A DNA stretch of 8,097 bases from Rhodobacter sp. (GCA_013824055.1 PNNE01000201.1:1-8097), one strand, 5' to 3'. Positions 1-6,500 are shown, numbered from the stretch's first letter. Numbers and translations are program-made. Notes: generated by a model not told the origin, from the letters alone.

Positions 1-1040
1 GCCAGGTCCTTCTGGTCCTTGGCCGTGAAGGCCCGCAGCGCGTGCTGCACCCGGTTGCCCAACTGGCCCAGAATGTCGTCCGGCACGTCCGCCGGGTTCT
101 GGGTGATGAAGTAGACCCCCACCCCCTTGGACCGGATCAGCCGCGCCACCTGCTCGACTTTCGAGACCAGCGCCTTCGGGGCGTCGTCGAACAAGAGATG
201 CGCCTCGTCGAAGAAGAAGACCAGCTTCGGCTTGTCCGGGTCGCCGACCTCGGGCAGCATCTCGAACAGCTCGGACAGAAGCCACAACAGGAACGTCGCA
301 TAAAGCCGCGGCGCGTTCATCAGCCGGTCCGCCGCCAGGATGCTGATCCGCCCGGCTCCGCTTGCGTCCACCGTCATCAGGTCGCCCAGGTCCAGCGCCG
401 GCTCGCCGAACAGGTTGCCGCCGCCCTGATTCTCCAGCACCAGAAGCCGCCGCTGGATCGCCCCCACCGATTCCTTCGACACCAGCCCGTAGCGCGCCGA
501 GATCGCCTCGGCATTCTCGGCCACGAAGGTCAGCAGCGCCTGCAGGTCCTTCAGGTCGAGAAGCGGCAGTTCCTCCTCATCCGACAGCCGGAAGGCGACG
601 TTCAGCACGCCCTCCTGCGGCTCGGACAGTTCCAGCAGGCGCGACAGCAGCAGTGGTCCCATCTCGGCCACCGTCGCCCGCACCGGATGGCCCTTCTCGC
701 CGAAGAGGTCCCAGAAGATCACCGGGAAGGCCCGGTACTGCAGATCGAAGCCGATCTGCGCCGACCGCTTGGCGAAGACGTCATGCAGCTTGTGACCCGC
801 CGACCCCGAGGCCGCGATCCCCGCAAGGTCGCCCTTCACATCCGCCATGAAGACCGGCACCCCGGCGGCCGAAAAGCCCTCGGCCAGGATCTGCAACGTC
901 ACGGTCTTGCCGGTCCCGGTGGCCCCGGCGATCAAGCCGTGGCGGTTGCCGTATTTCAGCAAAAGCCGCTGCGGGGTGCCGTAGCCCTCGCCGCCGCCGC
1001 CTAAGAAAATGCTGTCCGCTGCCGTTGCCTGTTCCGTCAC
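1..1040 (-). CDS. yjgR: YjgR/DUF853-family HerA-like ATPase, partial (3' end outside window)
   Basis: P-loop ATPase of the DUF853 (E. coli YjgR) family, related to HerA-type DNA translocases; its cellular substrate is not established. 346 codons are visible. The Walker A motif GATGTGKT is at residues 39-46, close to the N-terminus as usual for the family. The Walker B segment VFFFDEAH is near residues 274-281. The late family block QNPADVPDD...LGNRVQHALRAFT runs up to the window edge. E. coli YjgR is about 500 residues, so roughly 150 are missing. The start is GTG at 1040-1038: an in-frame TGA lies only four codons upstream (1052-1050), and a GAGGGG ribosome site sits about 6 bases before the GTG. 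No signal peptide or membrane segment is seen, so it is probably cytosolic. It is transcribed away from the intergenic region at 1041-1497. The family call is certain; the function is not. Confidence 0.93.
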   Translation of the reverse strand, partial: MTEQATAADSIFLGGGGEGYGTPQRLLLKYGNRHGLIAGATGTGKTVTLQILAEGFSAAGVPVFMADVKGDLAGIAASGSAGHKLHDVFAKRSAQIGFDLQYRAFPVIFWDLFGEKGHPVRATVAEMGPLLLSRLLELSEPQEGVLNVAFRLSDEEELPLLDLKDLQALLTFVAENAEAISARYGLVSKESVGAIQRRLLVLENQGGGNLFGEPALDLGDLMTVDASGAGRISILAADRLMNAPRLYATFLLWLLSELFEMLPEVGDPDKPKLVFFFDEAHLLFDDAPKALVSKVEQVARLIRSKGVGVYFITQNPADVPDDILGQLGNRVQHALRAFTAKDQKDL

Positions 1041-1149
1041 GTCCGCCCCTCACAACCCCTGGTTGAACCATGCCGGAGATACGCTCCACACCACCGACGC
1101 AACCAAACATACAGTGTTAACTCCAATCTGCCAGACTCAAGCAGTCAGA

Positions 1150-1225
1150 CCCGGCCATCGGTCGGGGCTGGCGGTGACTTCCTCCCTGTCGACTGGCCGC
1201 GCCCTTGAAAAGGCGCGGTTTTTTT
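1150..1225 (+). ncRNA. Candidate small RNA A ending at the first terminator
   Basis: There is a strong plus-strand terminator at 1197-1225 but no plus-strand gene upstream of it in the window, so something else must be transcribed into it. Upstream is a possible hairpin (CCGGCC at 1151-1156 with GGCTGG at 1166-1171, one G-U pair), then a C-rich stretch CTTCCTCCCTG (1178-1188) that could pair with Shine-Dalgarno sequences, then the terminator hairpin. Hairpin, open C-rich seed and U-tailed hairpin is a common bacterial sRNA layout. The 5' end is not defined: no good promoter was found, and a longer transcript antisense to the yjgR start is equally possible. The start coordinate only marks the first visible structure. 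Not matched to a named RNA family. Confidence 0.3.
1197..1225 (+). terminator. Strong intrinsic terminator
   Basis: Stem CCGCGCC (1197-1203) pairs with GGCGCGG (1212-1218) around loop CTTGAAAA, followed at once by seven T (1219-1225). The T tract is only on the plus-strand side, so it works rightward. No plus-strand protein gene precedes it in the window. Confidence 0.85.
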
Positions 1226-1250
1226 CTGTCACGTTCCGCAAAAGAACCCG

Positions 1251-1279
1251 TTGACGAGTTCCACTTTCCGCCCTAGCGT
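1251..1279 (+). promoter_or_regulatory. Sigma70-type promoter between the two terminators
   Basis: TTGACG (1251-1256), a 17-base spacer, then TAGCGT (1274-1279). The -35 box matches 5 of 6 consensus bases and the spacing is ideal; the -10 box has T, A and the final T. The predicted start point is near 1286. It lies directly after one terminator and about 55 bases before the next, so its product would be a short RNA unless the second terminator is read through into the IalB gene. Confidence 0.6.
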
Positions 1280-1285
1280 CTGCCC

Positions 1286-1356
1286 CCATGAAGTCGGCCA
1301 GTCCGACAGGGAGCAAAAAGCAAGATGCAAAAGGGGCCGGACTTCCGGCCCTTTTT
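1286..1356 (+). ncRNA. Candidate small RNA B (about 70 nt) or attenuated leader
   Basis: Bounded by the promoter at 1251-1279 and the terminator at 1334-1356. It has a 5' hairpin GTCGG-CCAGT-CCGAC (1293-1307), then an A-rich open stretch with AGGGAG (1308-1313) and CAAAAAGCAAG, then the terminator hairpin. The 5' hairpin overlaps the repeat arm complementary to candidate RNA A. An ATG at 1325 sits 11 bases after AGGGAG, but its frame runs through the terminator, so a peptide is unlikely. Alternatively this is the leader of the IalB mRNA with an attenuator. The 5' end is predicted, not measured. Confidence 0.4.
1334..1356 (+). terminator. Intrinsic terminator
   Basis: GGGCCGG (1334-1340), loop ACTT, CCGGCCC (1345-1351), then TTTTT (1352-1356). 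The A-rich bases just before the stem (AAAAG) can extend the pairing into the T tract. It lies 141 bases upstream of the IalB start, so it either ends a short RNA or attenuates the IalB transcript. Confidence 0.8.
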
Positions 1357-1430
1357 CAATTCTTGCGATGCGACGGGCAGAAGCGCGCCCAGAACCGTGC
1401 CCCGAAACGTGCCGGGCACGCTTTTCTCAC

Positions 1431-1459
1431 CTGACTTGGGCCAGACCCCATGCTAGAGA
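1431..1459 (+). promoter_or_regulatory. Possible promoter of the IalB-family gene
   Basis: CTGACT (1431-1436), 17 bases, TAGAGA (1454-1459). The -10 box is preceded by C, giving the same CTAG start as the stronger promoter at 1251-1279. The predicted start near 1466 would leave a short leader carrying the AAAGGA ribosome site at 1482-1487. The -10 match is only moderate. Confidence 0.35.
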
Positions 1460-1497
1460 CCGGGCCAACAATCGACCGACCAAAGGACATGTCGACT

Positions 1498-2205
1498 ATG
1501 GCAAAGACCACGAGCACCGCGCTGGCCCTGATCCTGGCCCTGGCCGCCACGCCGCTGATGGCGCAGACCGAGCCGGCCCCGGCGGCGGAAGAAGCCGCCC
1601 CTGCCGAAGGCGTCGCGGCCGATGGTGCCGCCGCGGGGGATCTGGCAATGGGTCAGGAGGTCGGGGCCGCCGACGGTCCGGGCACCACCTACACCGCCGC
1701 GACCTTCGAAGCCTGGGAGCAGAAATGCGTCCGCACCGAAAGCGGCGTCGACCCCTGCCAGCTTTACCTTCTGCTGAAGGATCAGGAGGGCAACTCGGTC
1801 GCCGAGTTCACCATGTTCAACCTGCCCGCGGGCTCGGAAGGCCCTGCCGTCGCCGGCGCGACCTTCATCGCCCCCCTGGAAACCCTGCTCACCGCCGGGA
1901 TGACGCTGCAGATCGACGCGGCCCCGGGCAAGCTTTACCCCTTCACCTTCTGCGCCCAGATCGGCTGCGTCGCCCGGATCGGCTTTACCGCCGAAGAGAT
2001 CGCGGCGATGAAGGCCGGCGCCGCTGCCAAGATCACCATCGTTCCCTTCGTCGCCCCCGACGAGAAGGTCGAACTGACCCTCTCGCTGAAGGGTTTCACG
2101 GCGGGCTACGAGGCGGTCACCGCGGCCAACGAAGCGGCTGATGCCGCAGCCAGGGCCGCGGCTCCGGCCGAAGCAGCCCCGGCCGAAGGCGCGGCAAACG
2201 AGTGA
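1498..2205 (+). CDS. Secreted IalB-family (invasion-associated locus B) protein
   Basis: Exported protein of 235 residues in the IalB family, a periplasmic/envelope family of alphaproteobacteria named after a Bartonella invasion locus; its biochemical role is not established. Residues 1-22 form a Sec signal peptide: a Lys-containing start, an Ala/Leu core and cleavage after LMA, before Gln23. An Ala/Pro/Glu-rich linker (about 24-48) leads to the IalB domain (about 60-205) with four cysteines at 77, 87, 152 and 157, which could form two disulfides. The C-terminus (about 209-235) is again Ala/Pro/Glu-rich and echoes the N-terminal linker (APAEG in both). The start at 1498 is preferred: AAAGGA (1482-1487) lies 10 bases upstream, whereas the in-frame ATG at 1489 is only one base from it and upstream candidates spoil the signal peptide. 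Monocistronic, with hairpins upstream and downstream. Confidence 0.88.
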   Translation: MAKTTSTALALILALAATPLMAQTEPAPAAEEAAPAEGVAADGAAAGDLAMGQEVGAADGPGTTYTAATFEAWEQKCVRTESGVDPCQLYLLLKDQEGNSVAEFTMFNLPAGSEGPAVAGATFIAPLETLLTAGMTLQIDAAPGKLYPFTFCAQIGCVARIGFTAEEIAAMKAGAAAKITIVPFVAPDEKVELTLSLKGFTAGYEAVTAANEAADAAARAAAPAEAAPAEGAANE

Positions 2206-2226
2206 TCCGACGACTGCCTTGCTTGC

Positions 2227-2248
2227 GGGCCGGTCGCGGGACCGGCCC
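2227..2248 (+). terminator. Hairpin terminator after the IalB gene
   Basis: Nine-base-pair GC-rich stem GGGCCGGTC (2227-2235) / GACCGGCCC (2240-2248) with loop GCGG, 21 bases past the IalB stop. Only a poor T tract (TCTT) follows. It sits between convergent genes, 8 bases before the end of the synthase gene on the other strand, and may serve both directions weakly. Confidence 0.55.
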
Positions 2249-2256
2249 TCTTGCAG

Positions 2257-3451
2257 TCAGCCGCGCCTGAACGCCAGGACCGCGTTCAAGCCTCCGAAGG
2301 CAAAGGCGTTCGACAAGGCCGCCGCAACCCTGGCCTGGCGTGCGACCATCGGCACCACGTCCAGCGCGCAGTCCGGGTCCGGTTCCAGAAACCCGATCGT
2401 GGGGGGCAGCACGCCTTCCGTCAAGGCCAGGACACAGGCGATCGCCTCCAGCGCCCCGGTCGCACCGATGGCGTGACCGTGCATCGCCTTGGTCGAGGAC
2501 ACCGGAGGCACTGTCCCACCGAACACCGCGCGGATCGCCGCCGCCTCGGCCCGGTCATTGGCCAGCGTCCCGGTGCCATGCGCGTTGATATAGCCGACCT
2601 CGTCGGGAGCCATCCCCGCATCCGCAAGCGCCACCTGCATCGCCCGGGCCGCGCCCTCGGCGCTTGGGGTCACGATGTCCGGCATCCGCCGTCATTCCAA
2701 AGCCCGCGACCTCGGCCAGGACCCGTGCGCCCCGCGCCCGCGCGTGGTCCTCGGCCTCGAAGACCAGGACGCCGGCGCCGTCGCCGATCACCATGCCCTT
2801 GCGGCCCAGGCTGAACGGCCGGCAGGCGTCGGGCGCCAGCACCCGCAGCCCCTCCCAGGCCTTCACGCCGCCAAAGCACAGCATCGCCTCGGCGCCGCCG
2901 GTCAGCATCACCTCTGCTGCCCCCGCCCGGATCTGTTGCAGCGCCAGCCCCATCGCGTGATTGGCGCTGGCACAGGCCGAGGCGACCGCCAGCACCGGCC
3001 CGGTCAGCCCATGTCGGATCGACAGGTGCGACGCCGGGGCATTGTGCATCAGCCGCGGCACGACCAGGGGCGAGACCCGGTTCCTGCCGTCGGCAAAGAC
3101 CGCGCGGTAGCTGTCCTCCCAGGTCTGGATGCCGCCCGCTGCCGTCCCCAGGATCACCCCGCCACGGGACCCCAGATCGCCGGGCAGACCGGCCATCGCC
3201 ACTGCCTCTGCCCCCGCGACCAGCGCATATTGCGTCACCCGGTCGTAAAGCGGCAGGTCGCCTGCTGCAAAGCGGTCCGCAGCGTGCCAGTCGCGGACCT
3301 CGGCGCCGATGCGGATCGTCAGGCGGTCGGCGTCGCGAAATCCCAGCGGAGCGATCCCGCAGCGCCCGTCGCGCAAGGCCCGGAAGGTCCCCGGAGCGTC
3401 AGGGGCCAGCGCGTTCACCGTGCCGATGCCGGTGATGACGACGCGCCTCAT
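2257..3451 (-). pseudogene. FabF-family beta-ketoacyl-ACP synthase, frameshifted
   Basis: Condensing enzyme that joins an acyl chain with malonyl-ACP to give 3-oxoacyl-ACP. All catalytic parts are present across two frames. The N-terminal frame (3451 to about 2678) has MRRVVITGIG and the active-site Cys160 in ASACASANHAMG. The second frame (about 2677 to 2257) has the two histidines in NAHGTGT and KAMHGHAIGATGA and the C-terminal NAFAFGGLNAVLAF. The break is near 2677-2686. Restoring two bases (GGAC read as GGAGAC) would give ADAGDIV, the expected family sequence, and a 398-residue protein of normal length. It may be a sequencing error or a recent loss; unrepaired, translation loses both histidines. 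NAHGTGT in place of the FabF NAHGTST suggests a specialised paralogue rather than housekeeping FabF. The ATG overlaps the ACP stop by four bases (ATGA). The two pieces would be annotated separately by a simple gene caller. Confidence 0.85.
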
Positions 3452-3717
3452 GCCGCCCGCTGGGCGATCAGGCGCTCGACGCCCATGACGATCCGGGGGA
3501 CGCTGGAAAAGTCGAAATCGGGCTGATCGGGCTGGTTCGCGTTGAACGGGATCGAGATGTCGAAACGCTCTTCCAGCGCGAAGATCGCCTCGACCTTGCC
3601 AAGACTGTCCAGCCCCAGATCGTCGATCACTGCCTCTGGCGCAATCTCCTCGGGCTGCAGCAAAAGCTGCTGCGCCAGGATTTCGATCACCGCCGCCTCG
3701 ATCCTGGCCCGCTCCAC
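3448..3717 (-). CDS. Acyl carrier protein (dedicated, next to LpxD and ketoacyl synthase)
   Basis: Acyl carrier protein of 89 residues with the phosphopantetheine site DLGLDSLGKVE; Ser38 would carry the prosthetic group. The four-helix layout is recognisable, with an acidic recognition helix after the serine (EAIFALEERF). The C-terminal third, with NANQPDQPDFDF around 59-70, departs from housekeeping AcpP, so this is probably a specialised carrier like those in lipid A long-chain acyl clusters (AcpXL type), though it is not clearly AcpXL. The start is GTG at 3717-3715, directly abutting the LpxD stop TAG (3720-3718), with GGAGG eight bases upstream inside the end of lpxD. Its stop overlaps the synthase ATG. 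This tight coupling suggests that carrier and synthase work as a pair serving LpxD or a related lipid A step. Confidence 0.9.
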   Translation of the reverse strand: MERARIEAAVIEILAQQLLLQPEEIAPEAVIDDLGLDSLGKVEAIFALEERFDISIPFNANQPDQPDFDFSSVPRIVMGVERLIAQRAA

Positions 3718-4806
3718 CTATTCGTCCTCCGGCCTTGCCTGGTCCGTTTCAAGCGCAGCCACCCGGGCGGCCAGCCTGGGCAGCCGGCGCAGCGCCTTCT
3801 GGATCTCGACATGCGTCTCCATCTTCACCGCCGGATAGCCCAGCAGCACCCGGCCCGCCGGGGCGTTGGTAAAGATCTTCGTGGCCCCGCCCGCGATCAC
3901 GTCGTTGCCGACGAAGATGTTGTCGTTGACCCCGCATTGCCCCGCCAGCACCACCCGGTCGCCGATCCGGGCCGAGCCTGCAATCCCGACCTGCCCGCAG
4001 AGCAGGCAATCCCGCCCGACCTGCACGTTGTGGCCGATGTGGACCAGGTTATCCAGCTTGGTGCCCGACCCGATCTGCGTATCCCGGATCGTGCCGCGGT
4101 CGATGCAGACGTTGGCGCCGATTTCCACGTCATCGCCGATGGTTACGGCACCTAGCGAATGGATCCGGGTCCAGGTCTGGTCCCGGATTTCGGCGCGCGA
4201 GCCCAGCGTCTCGCGGATTTCCTCGACCCCCGACCGTTCCGGCGTGACAAAGGAAAACCCGTCCGCCCCGATCACCGCGCCCGGCTGGCAGATCAAGCGG
4301 TCGCCGATGGTGACCCGCGCCCCGATCCGCGCGCCTTGCAGGATCAGGGCTTCGGCGCCGATCCGGGCACCGTCCGCGATCGACACATGCGACGCAATCC
4401 GCGCCCCCGGCCCGATCACGACCCCGGCCCCGATGACCACGAACGGACCTATGGCCGCCCCGGCCCCGATCCGGGCCGTGGGGTCCACCACCGCCATCGG
4501 ATGCACCCCGGCGGCAATCGCCGGCCCCGGGTCCATCAGCCGCGTCAACCCCGCCATCGCCAGCCGCCCGCGCGGCGCGAAGATCGCGGCCTTCAGCCCC
4601 ATCCCGCGCCAGTCCGCCCCGGGCCAGACAATCGCGGCCTGCGCCTGTCCCCTGGCAATCCCGTCCGCATACCGCGGGTCCATCGCCAGGGCCAGCTGGT
4701 CCGGCCCCGCCGCCTGCGGCTCGGACGCGCCTGCGACTTCGAGGTCAAGGTCTCCCTCGGCCTCGGCCCCCAATGCGCGCGCGATATCCCCGATCCTGTG
4801 GGCCAT
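3718..4806 (-). CDS. lpxD: UDP-3-O-acylglucosamine N-acyltransferase LpxD
   Basis: Cytoplasmic lipid A enzyme that moves a 3-hydroxyacyl (or similar) chain from ACP to the amino group of UDP-3-O-acylglucosamine, setting the amide-linked chains of lipid A. The protein has 362 residues, normal for the family. The N-terminal domain (1-100) includes PDQLALAMDPRYADG. It is followed by a left-handed beta-helix of hexapeptide repeats (about 105-305; many IGxGxxIG turns). The catalytic His259 is in LDNLVHIGHN, and IGADGFSFVTPE near 179-190 fits the UDP-sugar site. A C-terminal helix (about 325-362) follows. The start is ATG at 4806, with GAGGA 4 bases upstream, matching the usual N-terminus; the open frame continues upstream to 4941 but that part is the end of the transpeptidase gene read in another frame. 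It lies 28 bases after the transpeptidase stop and touches the ACP start. No neighbouring lpxA or fabZ is present, unlike the common lpxD-fabZ-lpxA order. Confidence 0.95.
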   Translation of the reverse strand: MAHRIGDIARALGAEAEGDLDLEVAGASEPQAAGPDQLALAMDPRYADGIARGQAQAAIVWPGADWRGMGLKAAIFAPRGRLAMAGLTRLMDPGPAIAAGVHPMAVVDPTARIGAGAAIGPFVVIGAGVVIGPGARIASHVSIADGARIGAEALILQGARIGARVTIGDRLICQPGAVIGADGFSFVTPERSGVEEIRETLGSRAEIRDQTWTRIHSLGAVTIGDDVEIGANVCIDRGTIRDTQIGSGTKLDNLVHIGHNVQVGRDCLLCGQVGIAGSARIGDRVVLAGQCGVNDNIFVGNDVIAGGATKIFTNAPAGRVLLGYPAVKMETHVEIQKALRRLPRLAARVAALETDQARPEDE

Positions 4807-4834
4807 GACGTCCTCGGCTGTCCAGGCCCCAGAC

Positions 4835-6443
4835 TTAACCCTGAACGCCCGCCAGTTCCACCCCGGCCTCGGCCAGGGCGCCCCACAGCGCCGCATCCCG
4901 CCCATAGACGTCACGGCGATAGGTGATGCGGCCCTTTGCATCGGGATAGGCGGTGAAATAGACCAGATGCACCGGCAGATGCTCTTTCAGCCTCACCGTG
5001 GTTTCCTTGCCCGTCACCAGGGCGGCGTCGAACTCGGCCTCGGCATTGTCGGTCTGCCAGCTCAGCAGCTCATGCGCCAGCGCAAAGGGGTCCGCGACGC
5101 GGATGCAGCCGTGGCTGTAGGCGCGAACCTCGTTGTCGAACAAGGACTTGGACGGAGTGTCATGCAGGTAGATGTTGTGCACGTTCGGGAACATGAACTT
5201 CACCTTCCCCAGCGCGTTGCCGTCGGATGGCGGCTGGCGCATGCCGTAGGGGAAGGAGCGGGCGCTGTAGGCGGCAAAGTTGACCGAGCCGCGCGGCACC
5301 ACCCGCCCCCGTCCGTCGATCACCTGGATATGGCTGACCGCGTTCGGGTTGCGCTGCAGCAGCGGCAGGTATTCCTTGATGATGATCGACCGCGGCACCC
5401 CCCACGACGGGTTGATCACCATATGGTCCATCTCGTCCGAGAATTCCGGGCTGCGCTGGTCGGGGACGTTCTTGCCGATCACCACCCTTGTCTCGAAGAC
5501 GGTCTTGCCATCCTCGATGATCCGGGCGCGGAAGTCGGGCAGATTGACCCAGATTTGCTTGACCTCGCGGTCGAAATCCAACCAGCGCTCACGCTCCATC
5601 GCGACGATCACCGATTTCAGCCGGCCTTCGGGGCCGATGTTGATCTCGGCGACCGTGCCTTCACCTGCAACCCCATCCGCGATCAGCCCGTGATTCAGCT
5701 GAAACGCCGTCACCGCCGCCTGCAGCGCCCGGTCATAGCTCGCCACCGCGGTGGGAGAGAGATAGCCCATCCGCACCAGCCGGTCCCGCAGCGCGATGAC
5801 AGCCGGCCCCGTGTCGCCGGGCGCCAGGCTGGCCGCCGGCACCACAGCCCCCCAGCCGCCTGCCGCGATCTGCGCCTCAAGGCCCAGCTTCGCCTTCATC
5901 AACTGCATGTACTGCCGAGAGTCCGGCAGCAGCCCGTCCAGCACCGCCTTGGGGTCGCCAGTCGCGATGCGCGCGAGCAAGACCTCGGGTTCGGTCCGAG
6001 TGATCTCGCGCACGATGCCGGCGTCGATCTTCTGCGGCTCCAGCGCACCGGCGCCAAAGGTCCTGGGCCCAGGCCAGATAGGCCCGCGTCATCTCGACCT
6101 CGACCCGGCCGCGGTCGCCCTCGGTCCTGGCCGTCTGCAGCGCCGCTGTCAGCGCCCGCGCATCATAGCGCGGCACCGGCAAGCCGTGATCCTTCGCTGT
6201 CGCGATCGCCGCCAGCAGGGCAGCCCGGCGCTCCGCATCCTCGGGCCCGGTCCACAGCGTCTCAAAGGCCGTCGTGCGATACCACTCGGCAATCGCCGCA
6301 TCCGAGGCGGCGGTGGCGGCGAGGGACTGGGTAAAGGCCGTGGCCTCGGACCGGGCCGCAGTGCCCATGACCGGGGCCAGAACCAAGGACAGCGTCACAA
6401 GCAGCGACAGGCGCGACAGCCTGTGCGGAACTGGAAAATGCAT
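4835..6443 (-). pseudogene. YcbB-like L,D-transpeptidase, frameshifted near the N-terminal third
   Basis: Periplasmic enzyme that forms 3-3 (mDAP-mDAP) peptidoglycan crosslinks. The combined product is 535 residues. It has a signal peptide at about 1-34 (ATG at 6443; AGAGGG 4 bases upstream), an N-terminal scaffold domain to about 200 and a peptidoglycan-binding domain at about 209-268 (GDTGPAVIALRDRLVRMGYL, AFQLNHGL). The YkuD catalytic domain (about 296-480) has SHGCIRV with Cys446 and His444 (numbering after repair). The frame breaks at about 6056-6060: the first frame is correct up to AYLAWAQDL (residue 129), then the sequence continues in the next frame as GAGALEPQKIDAGIVREITR. One extra T in CTTTGG, or two missing bases, explains it. 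Both sides remain well conserved, so a sequencing error or very recent mutation is likely. Without repair the catalytic domain is lost. First gene of the run with lpxD. Confidence 0.87.
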
Positions 6444-6471
6444 TCGGCCCTCTATTCCAACGACTTGAGTT

Positions 6472-6500
6472 CTTATTGGCATCTTTTCGCCGATCTGCAA
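6472..6500 (-). promoter_or_regulatory. Possible promoter of the transpeptidase-lpxD-ACP-synthase run
   Basis: Read on the minus strand: TTGCAG (6500-6495), 17-base spacer, AATAAG (6477-6472). Ideal spacing, moderate box matches. The predicted start lies about 20 bases upstream of the chosen ATG at 6443. Confidence 0.35.

Larger units (their letters stand above)
1182..1313. repeat. 18-bp near-perfect inverted repeat spanning terminator and promoter
   Basis: CTCCCTGTCGACTGGCCG at 1182-1199 is the reverse complement of 1295-1313 except for one extra C in the right arm (C1303 or C1304). The left arm ends inside the stem of the first terminator (1197-1203). The right arm begins about 9 bases after the predicted start point of the next promoter and contains AGGGAG. 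The arms are therefore in two different predicted RNAs, which could pair in trans. If transcription reads through, they could also pair in cis and disturb the first terminator. Confidence 0.75.
1041..1497. other. Intergenic region with two candidate small-RNA units
   Basis: No convincing protein gene lies between the yjgR start and the IalB gene. The stretch holds the yjgR ribosome site, a strong plus-strand terminator (1197-1225), a sigma70-type promoter (1251-1279), a second terminator (1334-1356), an inverted repeat linking the two units (1182-1199 with 1295-1313), a small GC palindrome CGTGC-CGG-GCACG at about 1408-1420 and a possible IalB promoter (1431-1459). I found no clear promoter for yjgR on the minus strand; a TTGAGT box near 1140-1135 has no well-spaced partner. 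Short open frames starting at 1288 and 1325 run straight through the second terminator and are not called as genes. Confidence 0.6.

Noticed and set aside
42..1004. 320-codon plus-strand open frame
   Set aside because: Exactly antisense to the YjgR-family ATPase, whose Walker motifs are clear; the product is Arg/Gln-rich and unlike any family.
1106..1121. AACA-N5-TGTT imperfect palindrome next to GTTAAC, as a possible operator
   Set aside because: Arms of 4 bp are expected by chance, and no promoter could be placed around it.
1406..1425. GC palindrome CGTGC-CGG-GCACG followed by CTTTT, as a third terminator
   Set aside because: Stem of only 5 bp with a short T tract and a competing pairing (GTGCCC with GGGCAC); too weak to call.
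1288..1434. Short open frame of about 48 codons with ATG two bases after the predicted transcription start
   Set aside because: It would be nearly leaderless and runs through the terminator hairpin; its composition is basic and low in hydrophobic residues, with no recognisable motif.
1251..2141. 296-codon plus-strand open frame crossing the second terminator
   Set aside because: Overlaps the IalB gene in another frame, with Arg/Gly-rich sequence and no ribosome site.
4807..4941. Upstream extension of LpxD by 45 codons
   Set aside because: The region codes for the transpeptidase C-terminus in another frame, and the extension does not resemble an LpxD N-terminus; ATG 4806 has its own ribosome site.
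3866..6334. 822-codon plus-strand open frame opposite lpxD and the transpeptidase
   Set aside because: Pro/Arg/Ser-rich product with no domain. It is antisense to two well-recognised genes and arises from third-position GC bias on the opposite strand.
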